From positions 1-64,000 of the forward strand of contig JAAWLO010000003.1 of assembly GCA_022797935.1 (NCBI GenBank): a DNA stretch of 64,000 nucleotides, given 5' to 3'. This stretch comes from Oscillibacter sp. GTDB lineage: Bacteria > Bacillota > Clostridia > Oscillospirales > Oscillospiraceae. Numbering within the stretch: the stretch's first letter is position 1; every line of letters begins with the position of its first letter. This document shows positions 21,533 to 32,332 of the stretch, piece after piece. A model generated the notes under the pieces. That model saw nothing but the letters and a program-made list of their open reading frames with translations. It searched no databases and had not been told where the DNA came from. The position numbers and the translations under genes are program-made.

Positions 21533-24500
21533 TTAAACCGACAGACTCAAATCCTCCACCAGCTCCATAGCGCTTTCCAGCGCATCCGCGCCGGGTTTTA
21601 GTCTCAGCGTCAGGGCTGGGTTCTCGCCGGCAGCTACCGTGAGGCGCTGGCGGTACTTGTTCAGACCACAGACCTTGACCACCGCTTCCGGGCGGAACAC
21701 CGCCAGCTGGAACCGCAGAACATCCTTCTTCTGCACAATCTCCGACACGCCGGCCTTGGACGCCGCCGCACGGAGAAGCGCCACATCCAGCAGGGCCAGC
21801 ACCGCCTTCGGTACCTCGCCATAGCGGTCCAGCAGCTCGTCCAGCAGGTCCGAGGCGTCGTCGTTGGAACGGATGGCGGCAATCCGGCGGTAGAGGTCCA
21901 TTCGCTGTTCTGCCGACGGTACATAGCGCTCCGGTATGTTGGCGTTTACCGTCAAATCAGCAGAACATTCCGCTTCAATCGTTCTCTCCTCTCCCCGTTC
22001 CTCCAGAACCGCTTCCTCTAAAAGCTTCAGATAAAGGTCATAGCCCACACTCATCAAATACCCGGACTGCTCCGGCCCCAGGAGGTTCCCCGCTCCCCGA
22101 ATTTCCAGGTCCCGCATGGCAATCCGAAAGCCGGAGCCAAACTCCACGTATTCTCGGATGGCGGCCAGCCGTTTGGCGGCCAGTTCCTGAAGCACCTTTC
22201 CCCGCCGGTAGGTCAGGTAGGCGTAAGCCCGCCGGGCACTGCGGCCAATGCGGCCCCGAATCTGATGCAGCTGGGCCAGACCCATGCGGTCTGCATCTTC
22301 AATTATCAGAGTGTTGACATTGGAAATGTCGATGCCTGTTTCGATAATGGTGGTGCAGACCAGCACATCCGCCTCCCCATTTACCATAGCACCCATGACC
22401 GCGGAAAGCTCCTGTTCCGTCATCTTCCCATGGCCGGTCACCACATGAACCTCCGGACCCAGAAGCTTCTGAATCCGGGAGGCCGTCAGATCAATACTCT
22501 CTACCCGGTTGTGAAGGTAATAAATCTGCCCGCCCCGGCCCAGCTCCTTGCGCATAGCGTCCTCCAGAATGGCCCAGTCATGCTCCATCACGTAGGTCTG
22601 CACGGGCTGGCGGTCTGCCGGGGGTTCCTCTATGGCGGACATGTCCCGCAGGCCGGAGAGCGCCATATTCAGCGTCCGGGGAATGGGGGTGGCCGAGAGT
22701 GTCAGCACATCTACCTGACGGCTCAGCTCCTTCAGCCGTTCCTTATGGGTAACGCCAAAGCGCTGCTCCTCGTCAATTACCAGCAGCCCCAAGTCCTTGA
22801 ACGCCATATCTTTCTGAAGCAGCTTGTGGGTTCCGATAAGCAGGTCCACCCGACCTTCTTTCGTCTCCTCCAGAATCCGTTTTACCTCCTTGGGCTGTGT
22901 GAAGCGGGAGAGCACCGCCAGCTTGACAGGAAAATTCCGGAAACGGCCCACGGCCGTGGTATAATGCTGCTGGGCCAGCACGGTGGTGGGTACCAGAATT
23001 ACCGCCTGTTTTCCATCCAGAATACACTTCATCACTGCCCGGAGAGCAACTTCGGTTTTGCCATAGCCCACGTCGCCGCAGAGGAGGCGGTCCATAGGCC
23101 GGGGACGCTCCATATCCTTTTTAATCTCCGCAATGGCCCGCAGCTGATCGTCGGTCTCCGGATACGGGAAGGCGTCCTCAAACTCCCGCTGCCAGGGAGA
23201 GTCCGGAGAAAAGGCGAAGCCGGGACGGCGCTGGCGCTCAGCATAGAGCTTCGTCAAACCTTTGGCCAGGTCCTTCACCGCCTTTTTGGCACGGGTCTTC
23301 TGCTTGGCCCACTCAGTGCCCCCCAGCTTGTTCAGCTTCTGGCGGCCCTCGCCGCTGTCTCCGTTGCCGATATACTTCCCCACTAAATCCAGCTGCGTGG
23401 CGGGGACATAGAGGCAATCGCCCCCAGCGTAATCGATTTTGATATAGTCCTTTTCCACTCCGTCCACCGGCATCCGCTGGATGCCCGCATAACGGCCAAT
23501 GCCGTGGTGGGTGTGAACCACCAAGTCCCCGGGTTTCAGATCCGTGTAAGATTGAATTTTCTGCCGGTTGGACTCCTTGGGATTCCGAAGCCGCCTGCGC
23601 TGGACAGGAGCAGTAAGCTGCCCCTCTGTCAAGACCGCCAGCCGGAGTGACGGCCATTCGCATCCGGCCGAAAGAGCGCCCAGGGAAATCCTGATTTCCC
23701 CAGGGGCCGGCATGGCAATACCCTTTACATCCAGCGCGGCAGGAATCCTCCGCTCCAAAAGAAGGCGGTGAAGATTTTTTGCCCGGGTTTCTCCTGCGCA
23801 CAGCAGCAAAACCGCGCTGCCTTGGACCCGGTACTGCTCCAAATCCGCCACGGCGGTTTCCAGACTGCCGCCATAGGAGCTTAGCTGCCGGGCGCTGACA
23901 TTCAGCAGTCCTTTGGGCGGGAAAGGATGCCGGGATGTGGGCAGCGCATTGGCCAGGATAACTGGAAAGTCTTCCAGCGCGGCATAAAATTCCTCGGCAG
24001 AGAGCAGCAGCTTGGCATACTCACCCGCCAAAACACCGTTTTCCAACAGAATCTCCAGGTCCTGCCGGTTCTCCAGCAGCGCCCCCTTTACTCGGTCATC
24101 CACCCGGCCTCCCTCACAGAGGAAGACCACCGCGTCCTTGGGCAGGTAGTGGACACCCGCCGTCTCTTCCGGGTAAACCGCAGCAAGGTAGCGGTCCAAT
24201 CCATCTGGGAGAGAACCATTTTTCAGACGCTCGCCATCCTCCTGAAGGCGGGAAGCCGCATGGCTCCCCTCCTTCTTCTCCAGCTTTGCCGCCAGGGCCA
24301 GCAGCTTCTCCCCCAGCCCCTCCAGGCCGCCCTCCGCCTGACGGGGCAGCACCTCGGCGGCGGGCAGCAGCAACGCAGTATCCTGATTGGCGGTGCGGCG
24401 CTGGGTGCCAGGGTCGAAAACACCCATGGAGTCAATCTCGTCGTCAAAGAACTCACAGCGCACCGGCTGTTCCATCAGCGGGGAGAAGACGTCCAGAATG

Positions 24501-25036
24501 CCGCCCCGAAGAGCAAACTGCCCCACGCCTTCCACCTGCTGGCAGCGAACGTATCCGGCGGCCAGCAGACGGTCCGCCAAAGCTTTCAGATCCACCCGTT
24601 CTCCGGGCTTCAGGGTGACGGCCAGAGATTTCAGCAGTTCCGGCGGCAGGGTCCGGGCCATCAGGGCATCCGCTGTGGCTACCACCGCCTTGGGAGTCTC
24701 TCCCCGTACCAGGGCGTACAGCGCCGCCAAACGGCCCCGCTCCCAGTCGCGGGAGGCTACCGCTCCAGGACGAATCTGCCATTCCCGGCGCAGCAGCATT
24801 ACCGGCGGCTGGCCTAATAGAGACGCCAAGTCTCCCGCCAGCTGACGGGCCTCTTCCTCCCCTCCGCAGATAAACACCGCCGGGCGGTTCAGCGCCTGGG
24901 CGACTGCCGCGCCAAGGCAGGCCCGCTGCACCGGCTGAAGACCGCTGACTGCCGCCGGGCAGCCTCCTTCTTCCACGCGCCGGACCAGCTCCGCCGCTTC
25001 CGGCAAAGTCCCTAATTTTCGCAGGAATTCCTTCAT
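21533..25036 (-). CDS. mfd: Transcription-repair coupling factor
   Basis: About 1167 aa; RLLCGDVGYGKTEVALRA, LVIDEEQRFGV, LTLSATPIPRTLNMAL motifs. Confidence 0.98.
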   Translation of the reverse strand: MKEFLRKLGTLPEAAELVRRVEEGGCPAAVSGLQPVQRACLGAAVAQALNRPAVFICGGEEEARQLAGDLASLLGQPPVMLLRREWQIRPGAVASRDWERGRLAALYALVRGETPKAVVATADALMARTLPPELLKSLAVTLKPGERVDLKALADRLLAAGYVRCQQVEGVGQFALRGGILDVFSPLMEQPVRCEFFDDEIDSMGVFDPGTQRRTANQDTALLLPAAEVLPRQAEGGLEGLGEKLLALAAKLEKKEGSHAASRLQEDGERLKNGSLPDGLDRYLAAVYPEETAGVHYLPKDAVVFLCEGGRVDDRVKGALLENRQDLEILLENGVLAGEYAKLLLSAEEFYAALEDFPVILANALPTSRHPFPPKGLLNVSARQLSSYGGSLETAVADLEQYRVQGSAVLLLCAGETRAKNLHRLLLERRIPAALDVKGIAMPAPGEIRISLGALSAGCEWPSLRLAVLTEGQLTAPVQRRRLRNPKESNRQKIQSYTDLKPGDLVVHTHHGIGRYAGIQRMPVDGVEKDYIKIDYAGGDCLYVPATQLDLVGKYIGNGDSGEGRQKLNKLGGTEWAKQKTRAKKAVKDLAKGLTKLYAERQRRPGFAFSPDSPWQREFEDAFPYPETDDQLRAIAEIKKDMERPRPMDRLLCGDVGYGKTEVALRAVMKCILDGKQAVILVPTTVLAQQHYTTAVGRFRNFPVKLAVLSRFTQPKEVKRILEETKEGRVDLLIGTHKLLQKDMAFKDLGLLVIDEEQRFGVTHKERLKELSRQVDVLTLSATPIPRTLNMALSGLRDMSAIEEPPADRQPVQTYVMEHDWAILEDAMRKELGRGGQIYYLHNRVESIDLTASRIQKLLGPEVHVVTGHGKMTEQELSAVMGAMVNGEADVLVCTTIIETGIDISNVNTLIIEDADRMGLAQLHQIRGRIGRSARRAYAYLTYRRGKVLQELAAKRLAAIREYVEFGSGFRIAMRDLEIRGAGNLLGPEQSGYLMSVGYDLYLKLLEEAVLEERGEERTIEAECSADLTVNANIPERYVPSAEQRMDLYRRIAAIRSNDDASDLLDELLDRYGEVPKAVLALLDVALLRAAASKAGVSEIVQKKDVLRFQLAVFRPEAVVKVCGLNKYRQRLTVAAGENPALTLRLKPGADALESAMELVEDLSLSV

Positions 25037-25050
25037 GCCACGCATCCCCG

Positions 25051-25638
25051 TCAGTTAAATTCGTTCATAGCCTTCTGGCAGCCATGCTCCACGACGCAGG
25101 CCGCCGCCTCAATGGCCCGCTGAAATGCCTCCAGCAGTACCTTCTTCTCCCCTTGGGACGGCACGCCAATTACCCAGTCTATCATGTCCCCGTTTTCTCC
25201 GGGGGCTCCGGTGCCGATTTTAATCCGGGGGAAATCCTGGGTGCCCAAGTGCGCAATGATGTTTTTGATGCCGTTGTGTCCCCCGGCAGAACCGCTGGGA
25301 CGAACCCGCAGTTTTCCCACGGGGAGAGAGACGTCATCATAAATTACCAGCACCTGTTCCGGGGGAATCTTGTAAAACTGAGCCGCCTCCCGCACCGCCT
25401 CACCGGAGAGATTCATATAGGTCTGAGGCTTCATCACCAAACACCGTGCCCCAGAAAACTCCATGAGATTATATGCGGCTTTAAACTTTACCTTGTTTAA
25501 TTTTACACCCTTTTGCTCCGCCAGCAGGTCCACTGTGAGAAAACCCATGTTATGGCGGGTGTTCTCGTATTTCTTTCCGGGGTTTCCTAATCCCACAATG
25601 AGCCACTCCACAGCGGAACTCTTGTTTCCAAACAGCAT
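25051..25638 (-). CDS. pth: Peptidyl-tRNA hydrolase
   Basis: WLIVGLGNPGKKYENTRHNMGF; PQTYMNLSGEAV; GHNGIKNIIAHLGTQDFPRIKIG. Confidence 0.97.
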   Translation of the reverse strand: MLFGNKSSAVEWLIVGLGNPGKKYENTRHNMGFLTVDLLAEQKGVKLNKVKFKAAYNLMEFSGARCLVMKPQTYMNLSGEAVREAAQFYKIPPEQVLVIYDDVSLPVGKLRVRPSGSAGGHNGIKNIIAHLGTQDFPRIKIGTGAPGENGDMIDWVIGVPSQGEKKVLLEAFQRAIEAAACVVEHGCQKAMNEFN

Positions 25639-25713
25639 AAACGGTTTCTGCCTTTCCCAAGTTATTCCTGACGCTCCCCTTTGGGACCGCAGAAGAAATT
25701 GATAAACCCACTT

Positions 25714-25742
25714 AGGCGGGGAAGCTGTCACTTCCCCGCCTT
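25714..25742 (-). terminator. Hairpin/terminator between prs and pth
   Basis: AGGCGGGGAAG-CTGTCA-CTTCCCCGCCTT. Confidence 0.6.
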
Positions 25743-25769
25743 GTACGGCATATGGACAATCTTCCCGCC

Positions 25770-26747
25770 TCAGCGGAAGAGCTTGGAGATGGATACCTCC
25801 TGGTAGATGCGCTCAATGGCCTCACAAAACATGGGAGCCACCGACAGGTACTTGATTTTTTCACTGAGTTCAGGTTTGATGGCCGGAATCGTGTCCAGCA
25901 GTGCCAGCTCCTGAATGGGGCTGCGGTTGATGCGGTCAATGGCCGGGCCGGACAGTACGCCGTGGGACGCGCAGGCGTGAACATTCTTGGCTCCGTTATC
26001 CATAAGGGCCTGGGCGGCGTTGCACAGAGACCCGCCGGTATCCACCAAGTCATCGAAGAGGATGCACTCCCGGCCTTCCACTTCACCGATGACATTCATC
26101 ACCTCGCACTGGTTGGCCTTCTGCCGGCGCTTATCCACAATGGCCAGCTGCATATGCAGCTTCTGGGCAAAGGCCCGGGCTCGGGAGACAGAGCCCACGT
26201 CCGGCGAAACCACTACCATGTCTTCACAGGCGGCGCCAAACTTCTTGGCATAGTAATCCACAAAGATGGGGTTCCCTGCCAGGTTATCCACCGGAATGTC
26301 AAAGAATCCCTGAATTTGGGAGGCATGCAGGTCCATGGTCAGCATCCGGTCCGCCCCGGCGGCGGTAATCATATTGGCCACCAGCTTGGCGGTGATGGGA
26401 TCCCGGGCCTTGGCCTTCCGGTCCTGCCGTGCGTAGCCATAATAGGGAATAACGGCGGTAATACGGCCCGCCGACGCCCGCTTCAGAGCATCAATGATGA
26501 TGAGCAGCTCCATCAGGCTGTTATTCACCGGGCAACAAGTGGGCTGCACTACAAACACGTCGCTGCCCCGTACGGTTTCGTAAATGGAAACGTAGGCCTC
26601 GCCGTCGGAGAAGGCGCCCACTTCAGCATCTCCCAGCTTCGTGCCCATCTGTGCGCAGATTTCTTTCGCCAGCTTCAGGTTCGCGTTGCCAGAGAATACC
26701 TTGATGTCTTTTCCGTGTGCTATCATATTCAAACGCTCTCTTTCCAT
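25770..26747 (-). CDS. prs: Ribose-phosphate pyrophosphokinase
   Basis: KVFSGNANLKLAKEICAQMGTKLGDAEVGAFSDGEAYVSI; PYYGYARQDRKAKARDPI; FDDLVDTGGSL. Confidence 0.96.
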   Translation of the reverse strand: MERERLNMIAHGKDIKVFSGNANLKLAKEICAQMGTKLGDAEVGAFSDGEAYVSIYETVRGSDVFVVQPTCCPVNNSLMELLIIIDALKRASAGRITAVIPYYGYARQDRKAKARDPITAKLVANMITAAGADRMLTMDLHASQIQGFFDIPVDNLAGNPIFVDYYAKKFGAACEDMVVVSPDVGSVSRARAFAQKLHMQLAIVDKRRQKANQCEVMNVIGEVEGRECILFDDLVDTGGSLCNAAQALMDNGAKNVHACASHGVLSGPAIDRINRSPIQELALLDTIPAIKPELSEKIKYLSVAPMFCEAIERIYQEVSISKLFR

Positions 26748-26820
26748 GATCTTGACGATCATAAATTTGTAATTCTTTTTTGATGGAGTTCCCTTCTGCT
26801 TTCTCTGCGGACCTGGCTGG

Positions 26821-27297
26821 TCAGTCCTGGGGCTCTCTGCTGTGCATCAGCGTCTCCAACTCCTCCAATGTGTCCGGCCCATAAACCGGAAGCCACCCGG
26901 ATACCAGCTCTGCGCCTTGGACGGCATTGGTCATCCGCACCCGCCAGAGGTCCCGCAGATCCCGTCCTGGAGCGGCGTACACAAAACCCGCTCCAGCCTC
27001 CGCCAAGGGAAACGCTGCCCGGGGGAATACCAACACCGGCTCCTCTGTGTCCAAAAAGGCCTCCAGATCCCGCCACTGTTCCGAAACCTCCGCCTCCGGC
27101 AGAAGAATTTTCCGAACCTCATCCGCGAACCGGGGCCCGCAGACGGCAAAAAACCGCTGAATGCCATCGGCCTGCAACTGCCCGCACATCCAAGACAGGA
27201 TGGGACGAGATCTGATGGCTTCCAGCATCAACGGTTTAGCCTCCGGCAAAACGGCGGTGTCTTCCTCAAATATCAGCACGGCGCGGCGGCAAAACAT
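26821..27297 (-). CDS. GlmU pyrophosphorylase-like domain, shortened and degenerate
   Basis: 158 aa ORF upstream of prs (classical glmU position); PLMLEAIRSRPILSWMCGQLQADGIQRFFAVCGPRFADEVRKIL resembles the GlmU N-domain, but no LAAGxGTRM motif. Confidence 0.5.
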   Translation of the reverse strand: MFCRRAVLIFEEDTAVLPEAKPLMLEAIRSRPILSWMCGQLQADGIQRFFAVCGPRFADEVRKILLPEAEVSEQWRDLEAFLDTEEPVLVFPRAAFPLAEAGAGFVYAAPGRDLRDLWRVRMTNAVQGAELVSGWLPVYGPDTLEELETLMHSREPQD

Positions 27298-27685
27298 GTG
27301 CGCATCCCCCTTTGCACATTTTTACTAAAGGTATTTCCATTATAGCAAACTTCCAGAGAAAATCCAGTAGGCCAGGCAAAATTTTTTTCATAAATCCTCC
27401 AAATCTTTTGCCGTTTCTTTTCCGTTTTTGTCAGAGGAGACGGAAAACCCTGGAAAACAACATTTTTTGATTCTTTTTTCTTTGATTTCGAAGAAAAAAA
27501 CCAAAAGAAGCGCACATGGAGCGGAGAAGTAATATTTTGCGGGAATGCATGGGAACGGAGGCTATCTTTTCGTCGTTTCGCAGAATTTAAACCCCTTTCC
27601 TCGTGGGTTTTTCTGAAAAATGTGATTTTTTCAAAAAATGTAGTTGAATTTGTTCAGGTAATGGATTACAATAACATTTATTCTG

Positions 27686-28213
27686 ATGGAAAGCGAGGTA
27701 TCCACTGTGCTTCACATTGTGCTGGTGGAACCGGAAATTCCCCAGAACTGCGGGAATATTGCCCGTACATGCGCTGCTACCGGTTCCTGTCTCCACCTGG
27801 TTCGCCCCCTGGGATTTGATATCTCCGACCGGGCGGTAAAGCGGGCGGGACTGGACTACTGGCATCTGGTGGAGGTCCGCGATTACGCAAATCTGGAGGA
27901 TCTCTTCCGCCGTCATCCCGAGGCCGCTCATGATCTCTGGCTCACCACGACCAAGGCCCCCCGCTCCTATGCGGAAGCTTCGTTTACAGCGGACAGCTGG
28001 CTCTTCTTCGGAAAGGAGACCGCCGGCTTGCCCCAGGCTTTCCGCCAACGCTTCCGGGAGCGCTGTATCCGCCTTCCCATGGTGAACGAGGCCCGGTCTC
28101 TGAATCTCAGCAATACCGTGGCTGTCTGTGTGTATGAGGCCCTGCGGCAGGCCGGCTTTTCCGGCTTGCTGGACCAGGGAGAAATGGCGCAGTTTCCGCC
28201 TGCCCCCGTTTGA
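27686..28213 (+). CDS. trmL: tRNA (cytidine(34)-2'-O)-methyltransferase (SPOUT)
   Basis: [77 protein letters not shown] at 27707 is an alternative start. Confidence 0.92.
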   Translation: MESEVSTVLHIVLVEPEIPQNCGNIARTCAATGSCLHLVRPLGFDISDRAVKRAGLDYWHLVEVRDYANLEDLFRRHPEAAHDLWLTTTKAPRSYAEASFTADSWLFFGKETAGLPQAFRQRFRERCIRLPMVNEARSLNLSNTVAVCVYEALRQAGFSGLLDQGEMAQFPPAPV

Positions 28214-28368
28214 AACCGGCTTTTCTGCCGGGAAAAGAACCCGCCTTTGCCGGATGCTGGCGCGTTTGGCCCTCCCCATCCCTGGGGGACGTCCTTCTTT
28301 GGGCCGGAACCGTTTTGTTTTTCGGTACAGGTGTGTGTTCCAAAATTCTTTTTAGGAGGAGTCCTGAG

Positions 28369-29637
28369 ATGAATTACAACAAGAAAACCGTCAAAAATGT
28401 TGAGGTCGCTGGGAAAAAGGTCCTGCTCCGCTGCGACTTCAACGTCCCCCAAGACAAAGAGACCGGCGCAATCACCAGCGACAAACGCATTGTGGCCGCG
28501 CTGCCTACCATTCAGTATCTGTTGGACCAGGGCGCGGCAGTCATCGCCTGCTCTCACCTGGGCAAGCCCGAAGCCAGCTTCGACAAGTGGGTCAAGAAAC
28601 AGACTGAAAAGGGCAAAGACCCCGCTTCCCTCACGGAGGAGAAGTGGCAGAAATCCCTGGCAAAGCTGAGCCTGGCCCCTGTCGCCAAGCGGCTGAGCGA
28701 GCTCTTGAAGAAGGACGTCATCATGGCTGCGGACGTGGTGGGCGCGGACGCCAAGTCTAAGGCCGCCGCCCTGAAGCCCGGTGAAATTCTGCTGCTGGAG
28801 AATACCCGCTTTGAAAAGGGTGAGACCAAAAACGATCCGGAGCTGGCCAAGGCTATGGCCTCCTTGGCGGATGTCTATGTTTCCGATGCCTTCGGGGCGG
28901 TGCATCGGGCCCACGCGTCCACGGCCGGCGTCGCCGGTTACCTGCCCGCCGTCTCCGGCTTCCTGATTCAGAAGGAACTGGACTTCCTGGGCGGGGCAAT
29001 CGCCAATCCCAAGCGGCCCCTGGTGGCCATTCTGGGCGGAGCTAAGGTTTCCTCCAAAATCGGCGTCATCAACAACCTGCTGGAAATTGCCGATACCATT
29101 ATTATTGGCGGCGGCATGTCCTATACCTTCTCCGCCGCGCAGGGCGGCAAGGTAGGCGACAGCCTGCTGGAGGCTGACTGGCTGGATTACTCCAAGGAGA
29201 TGGTTGCCAAAGCTGCGTCTAAGGGCGTGAAGTTCCTGCTGCCGGTGGATACCGTCTGCGGCGACAGCTTCGCTCCCGACGCCAAGAGCCAGGTGGTGAA
29301 GGCCGGAGAAATTCCCGATGGCTGGCAGGGTCTCGACATCGGACCGGAAACCGTGAAGCTGTACTGCTCCGCTGTGGCAGACGCAGGTACCGTGATTTGG
29401 AACGGACCTATGGGTGTGTTTGAGTTCCCGGCTTTTGCCAAGGGCACGGAGGCGATGGCGAAGGCTCTCAGCGAAACCTCTGCGATCACAGTAATCGGCG
29501 GAGGCGACAGCGCTGCCGCTGTGGAGCAGCTGGGCTATGCCGGTAAGATGAGCCACATTTCCACCGGCGGCGGCGCCTCTCTGGAGTTCCTGGAGGGCAA
29601 AGAACTGCCGGGCGTCGCCTGCCTGCTGGATGCCTGA
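28369..29637 (+). CDS. pgk: Phosphoglycerate kinase
   Basis: [51 protein letters not shown] before ATG at 28369. Confidence 0.97.
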   Translation: MNYNKKTVKNVEVAGKKVLLRCDFNVPQDKETGAITSDKRIVAALPTIQYLLDQGAAVIACSHLGKPEASFDKWVKKQTEKGKDPASLTEEKWQKSLAKLSLAPVAKRLSELLKKDVIMAADVVGADAKSKAAALKPGEILLLENTRFEKGETKNDPELAKAMASLADVYVSDAFGAVHRAHASTAGVAGYLPAVSGFLIQKELDFLGGAIANPKRPLVAILGGAKVSSKIGVINNLLEIADTIIIGGGMSYTFSAAQGGKVGDSLLEADWLDYSKEMVAKAASKGVKFLLPVDTVCGDSFAPDAKSQVVKAGEIPDGWQGLDIGPETVKLYCSAVADAGTVIWNGPMGVFEFPAFAKGTEAMAKALSETSAITVIGGGDSAAAVEQLGYAGKMSHISTGGGASLEFLEGKELPGVACLLDA

Positions 29638-29853
29638 GAGAAAACCGTTTCCTCTGGCGGCGGCCCTCTTTGGCTTCCCGTCTTCTCTTCTGTACGGGCA
29701 AGCATTTGAGAACCCTGCCGGATGCGCTTCTTCCCCTGCTTTTCTCTTGACATTTCGCCCTAATTCCGTTATAAAATAATGGTTACTCTCTCCAGAGGCT
29801 TTTGCATTTCCCTTTATCCTGGCCTATAAAGACAATAAAGGAGTTTTACAACC

Positions 29854-30627
29854 ATGAATCGCAGATACCGCAAAACCGTCATCGCCGGCAACTGGAAAAT
29901 GAACATGACCGCCACCGAGACCAAAAAGTTTGCCGAGGAAATCCGCAAGATCCTCCCCCGTGCCAAGTGGTGCGAAACCCTGATCTGTGTTCCCGCCTGC
30001 AACATCTCCATCGCGACCAAGGCCTTTAAGGATCTCCGCATCTCCGTGGGCGCCGAGAATGTTTACTTCGAGGAAAAAGGTGCGTTTACCGGCGAGATGT
30101 CCGCTGATATGCTGAAGGACCTGGCTGTCAAATACGTCATCATCGGCCACAGTGAGCGCCGCCAGTATTTCGGCGAGACGGACCAGACCGTAAATAAGAA
30201 GGTCCATGCCGTTCTGAATGCTGGTATGACTCCCATCATCTGCGTTGGCGAGAGCCTGGAGCAGCGGGAGACCGGTATTACCAATGAGTGGATTGCCCTT
30301 CAGGTCAAGAGCGCCCTCTTCGGCGTACCCGCCGACCGGCTGCGCCACTGCATCATTGCTTATGAGCCCATCTGGGCCATTGGTACTGGAAAGACCGCCA
30401 CTTCGGAACAGGCCGGTGAAGTTTGCTCCAACATCCGCGCTACTATCCGCTCCCTCTATGGCGCTCGGGTCGCCCGGAGTGTCACCATCCAGTATGGCGG
30501 TTCCATGAATCCCAAGAACGCTGCCGAACTGCTGGCTCAGCCGGATATTGACGGCGGCCTGATCGGCGGCGCGGCCCTGAAGCCGGAACAGTTCGTGGAG
30601 ATCATCAACGCGGCTAATCAGGAATAA
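29854..30627 (+). CDS. tpiA: Triosephosphate isomerase
   Basis: AGNWKMNMT; IIGHSERRQYFGETD; AYEPIWAIGTGKTA. Confidence 0.98.
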   Translation: MNRRYRKTVIAGNWKMNMTATETKKFAEEIRKILPRAKWCETLICVPACNISIATKAFKDLRISVGAENVYFEEKGAFTGEMSADMLKDLAVKYVIIGHSERRQYFGETDQTVNKKVHAVLNAGMTPIICVGESLEQRETGITNEWIALQVKSALFGVPADRLRHCIIAYEPIWAIGTGKTATSEQAGEVCSNIRATIRSLYGARVARSVTIQYGGSMNPKNAAELLAQPDIDGGLIGGAALKPEQFVEIINAANQE

Positions 30628-30760
30628 ACGGAGTCGCTGTCGAAGAGCGCAGCGACTGCTTACCAGGCACAGCTCCGGACTCTCAGCCTTGCGCTCCAAT
30701 CACGCAAGAGACCGATGAGTCCCCTGATATAGACAGCAAATTAGAAAACGAGGTTTCTTC

Positions 30761-32278
30761 ATGAATAAGACACCGACTACTCTGATCATCATGGACGGCT
30801 TCGGCACCGGCGGCGGTGAAACCGGCAACGCCGTCAAATCCGCCAAGACCCCCCGGCTGGACGGCTTCTTCCAGGAGTTCGCCCATACGACCCTCTCCGC
30901 TTCCGGGCTGGACGTGGGCCTCCCGGATGGCCAGATGGGCAACAGCGAGGTTGGCCACACCAATATCGGCGGAGGCCGTGTGGTTTTCCAAGACCTTCCC
31001 CGCATTACCCGGGCTATTGAAGACGGCAGCTTCTTCCAGAATCCCGCCTATCTTCACGCTATCAACGATTGCCGGGAAAAGGGTTCCGCCCTTCACTTGC
31101 TGGGCCTGCTGTCCGACGGCGGCGTCCACTCCCATTTGACCCATGTGTTCGCCCTGCTGGAACTGGCCAAGCGCCAAGGTCTTACCCGGGTCTATATCCA
31201 CGCCTTCCTGGATGGGCGGGACGTATCCCCCACCTCCGGCGCGGGCTTTGTGGAAGAGACCGTGAAGAAGTGTCAGGAACTGGGCGTGGGCAAAATTGCC
31301 ACCGTGATGGGCCGCTATTACGCCATGGACCGCGACAAGCGCTGGGACCGGGTGGAACAAGCTTATGACGCCATGGTTTACGGTGAAAGCCCTGTCTCCA
31401 ATCCGGATCCTGTGGACGCCGTACGCAAGTCCTATGAAAAGGGCGTTACCGATGAGTTTGTGGAACCTGTGGTCTGCGATCCCGACGGTTCCATCTCCGA
31501 TAACGACAGCGTCATTTTCTTCAACTTCCGCCCGGACCGGGCACGGGAGATTACCCGCACCTTGGTGGACCCGGAGTTTGACGGCTTTACCCGGCAGTTC
31601 TTCCCCCTGACCTATATCTGCAACACGGAGTACGACGCTTCTATGCCCAATGTGGAAGTGGCCTTCCCCCGGGTGCTGGTAAACAACGGTCTGGGTGAAT
31701 ACCTCAGCAAGATGGGTATGACGCAGCTGCGCATTGCCGAAACGGAGAAGTACGCTCATGTCACCTTCTTCTTCAACGGCGGCAGTGAGACCGTCTTTCC
31801 CGGGGAAGACCGGGTGCTGGTCCCCTCCCCCAAGGTGGCCACATATGACCTCCAGCCGGAGATGAGTGCGCCGGAAGTCTGCGCCAAATGCGTGGAGCGT
31901 ATTGAGTCCGGGGTTTATGACGTTATCATCCTGAACTTCGCCAACTGCGACATGGTGGGCCACACCGGTGTGTTTGAGGCCGCCGTAAAAGCCGTAGAAA
32001 CTGTAGACGACTGTGTGGGCAAGGTAGTGGATGCCACCCTGAAAATGGGCGGTATTGCCATGATTACCGCTGACCACGGCAATGCGGAGCAGATGGTGGA
32101 ACCTGACGGCAGTCCTATGACTGCCCACACCACCAATCCCGTACCCTTCCTTCTCTGCGGCGCGGGGTCTGAACTGCGGACGGATGGCCGTTTGGCCGAT
32201 ATTGCCCCAACTATGCTGGATGTGATGGGTCTGGCCTGCCCGCCGGAGATGGACGGAAAAACTCTGATTGTTCAGTAA
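30761..32278 (+). CDS. gpmI: 2,3-bisphosphoglycerate-independent phosphoglycerate mutase
   Basis: LPDGQMGNSEVGHTNIGGGRVV; HAFLDGRDVSPTSG; TADHGNAEQM. Confidence 0.97.
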   Translation: MNKTPTTLIIMDGFGTGGGETGNAVKSAKTPRLDGFFQEFAHTTLSASGLDVGLPDGQMGNSEVGHTNIGGGRVVFQDLPRITRAIEDGSFFQNPAYLHAINDCREKGSALHLLGLLSDGGVHSHLTHVFALLELAKRQGLTRVYIHAFLDGRDVSPTSGAGFVEETVKKCQELGVGKIATVMGRYYAMDRDKRWDRVEQAYDAMVYGESPVSNPDPVDAVRKSYEKGVTDEFVEPVVCDPDGSISDNDSVIFFNFRPDRAREITRTLVDPEFDGFTRQFFPLTYICNTEYDASMPNVEVAFPRVLVNNGLGEYLSKMGMTQLRIAETEKYAHVTFFFNGGSETVFPGEDRVLVPSPKVATYDLQPEMSAPEVCAKCVERIESGVYDVIILNFANCDMVGHTGVFEAAVKAVETVDDCVGKVVDATLKMGGIAMITADHGNAEQMVEPDGSPMTAHTTNPVPFLLCGAGSELRTDGRLADIAPTMLDVMGLACPPEMDGKTLIVQ

Positions 32279-32332
32279 ATTTGAAAACAGAAAAACCGTC
32301 CGGATGGGACGGTACTGTATAAGAAAACAGGC

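Noticed and set aside
27967-29556. 529-aa minus-strand ORF opposite trmL/pgk
   Set aside because: Antisense to two well-recognised genes; no domain signal.
30628-30665. GTCGCTG...CAGCGAC hairpin after tpiA as a terminator
   Set aside because: No T-tract, and gpmI continues on the same strand; not supported as a terminator.
30628-30760. Possible hammerhead-like core (CCGATGAGTCC) in the tpiA-gpmI gap
   Set aside because: The required matching GGAC-GAAAC part and closing stems are not present; the core itself has a mismatch.
30683-32128. 481-aa minus-strand ORF opposite gpmI
   Set aside because: Antisense shadow of a conserved glycolytic gene.
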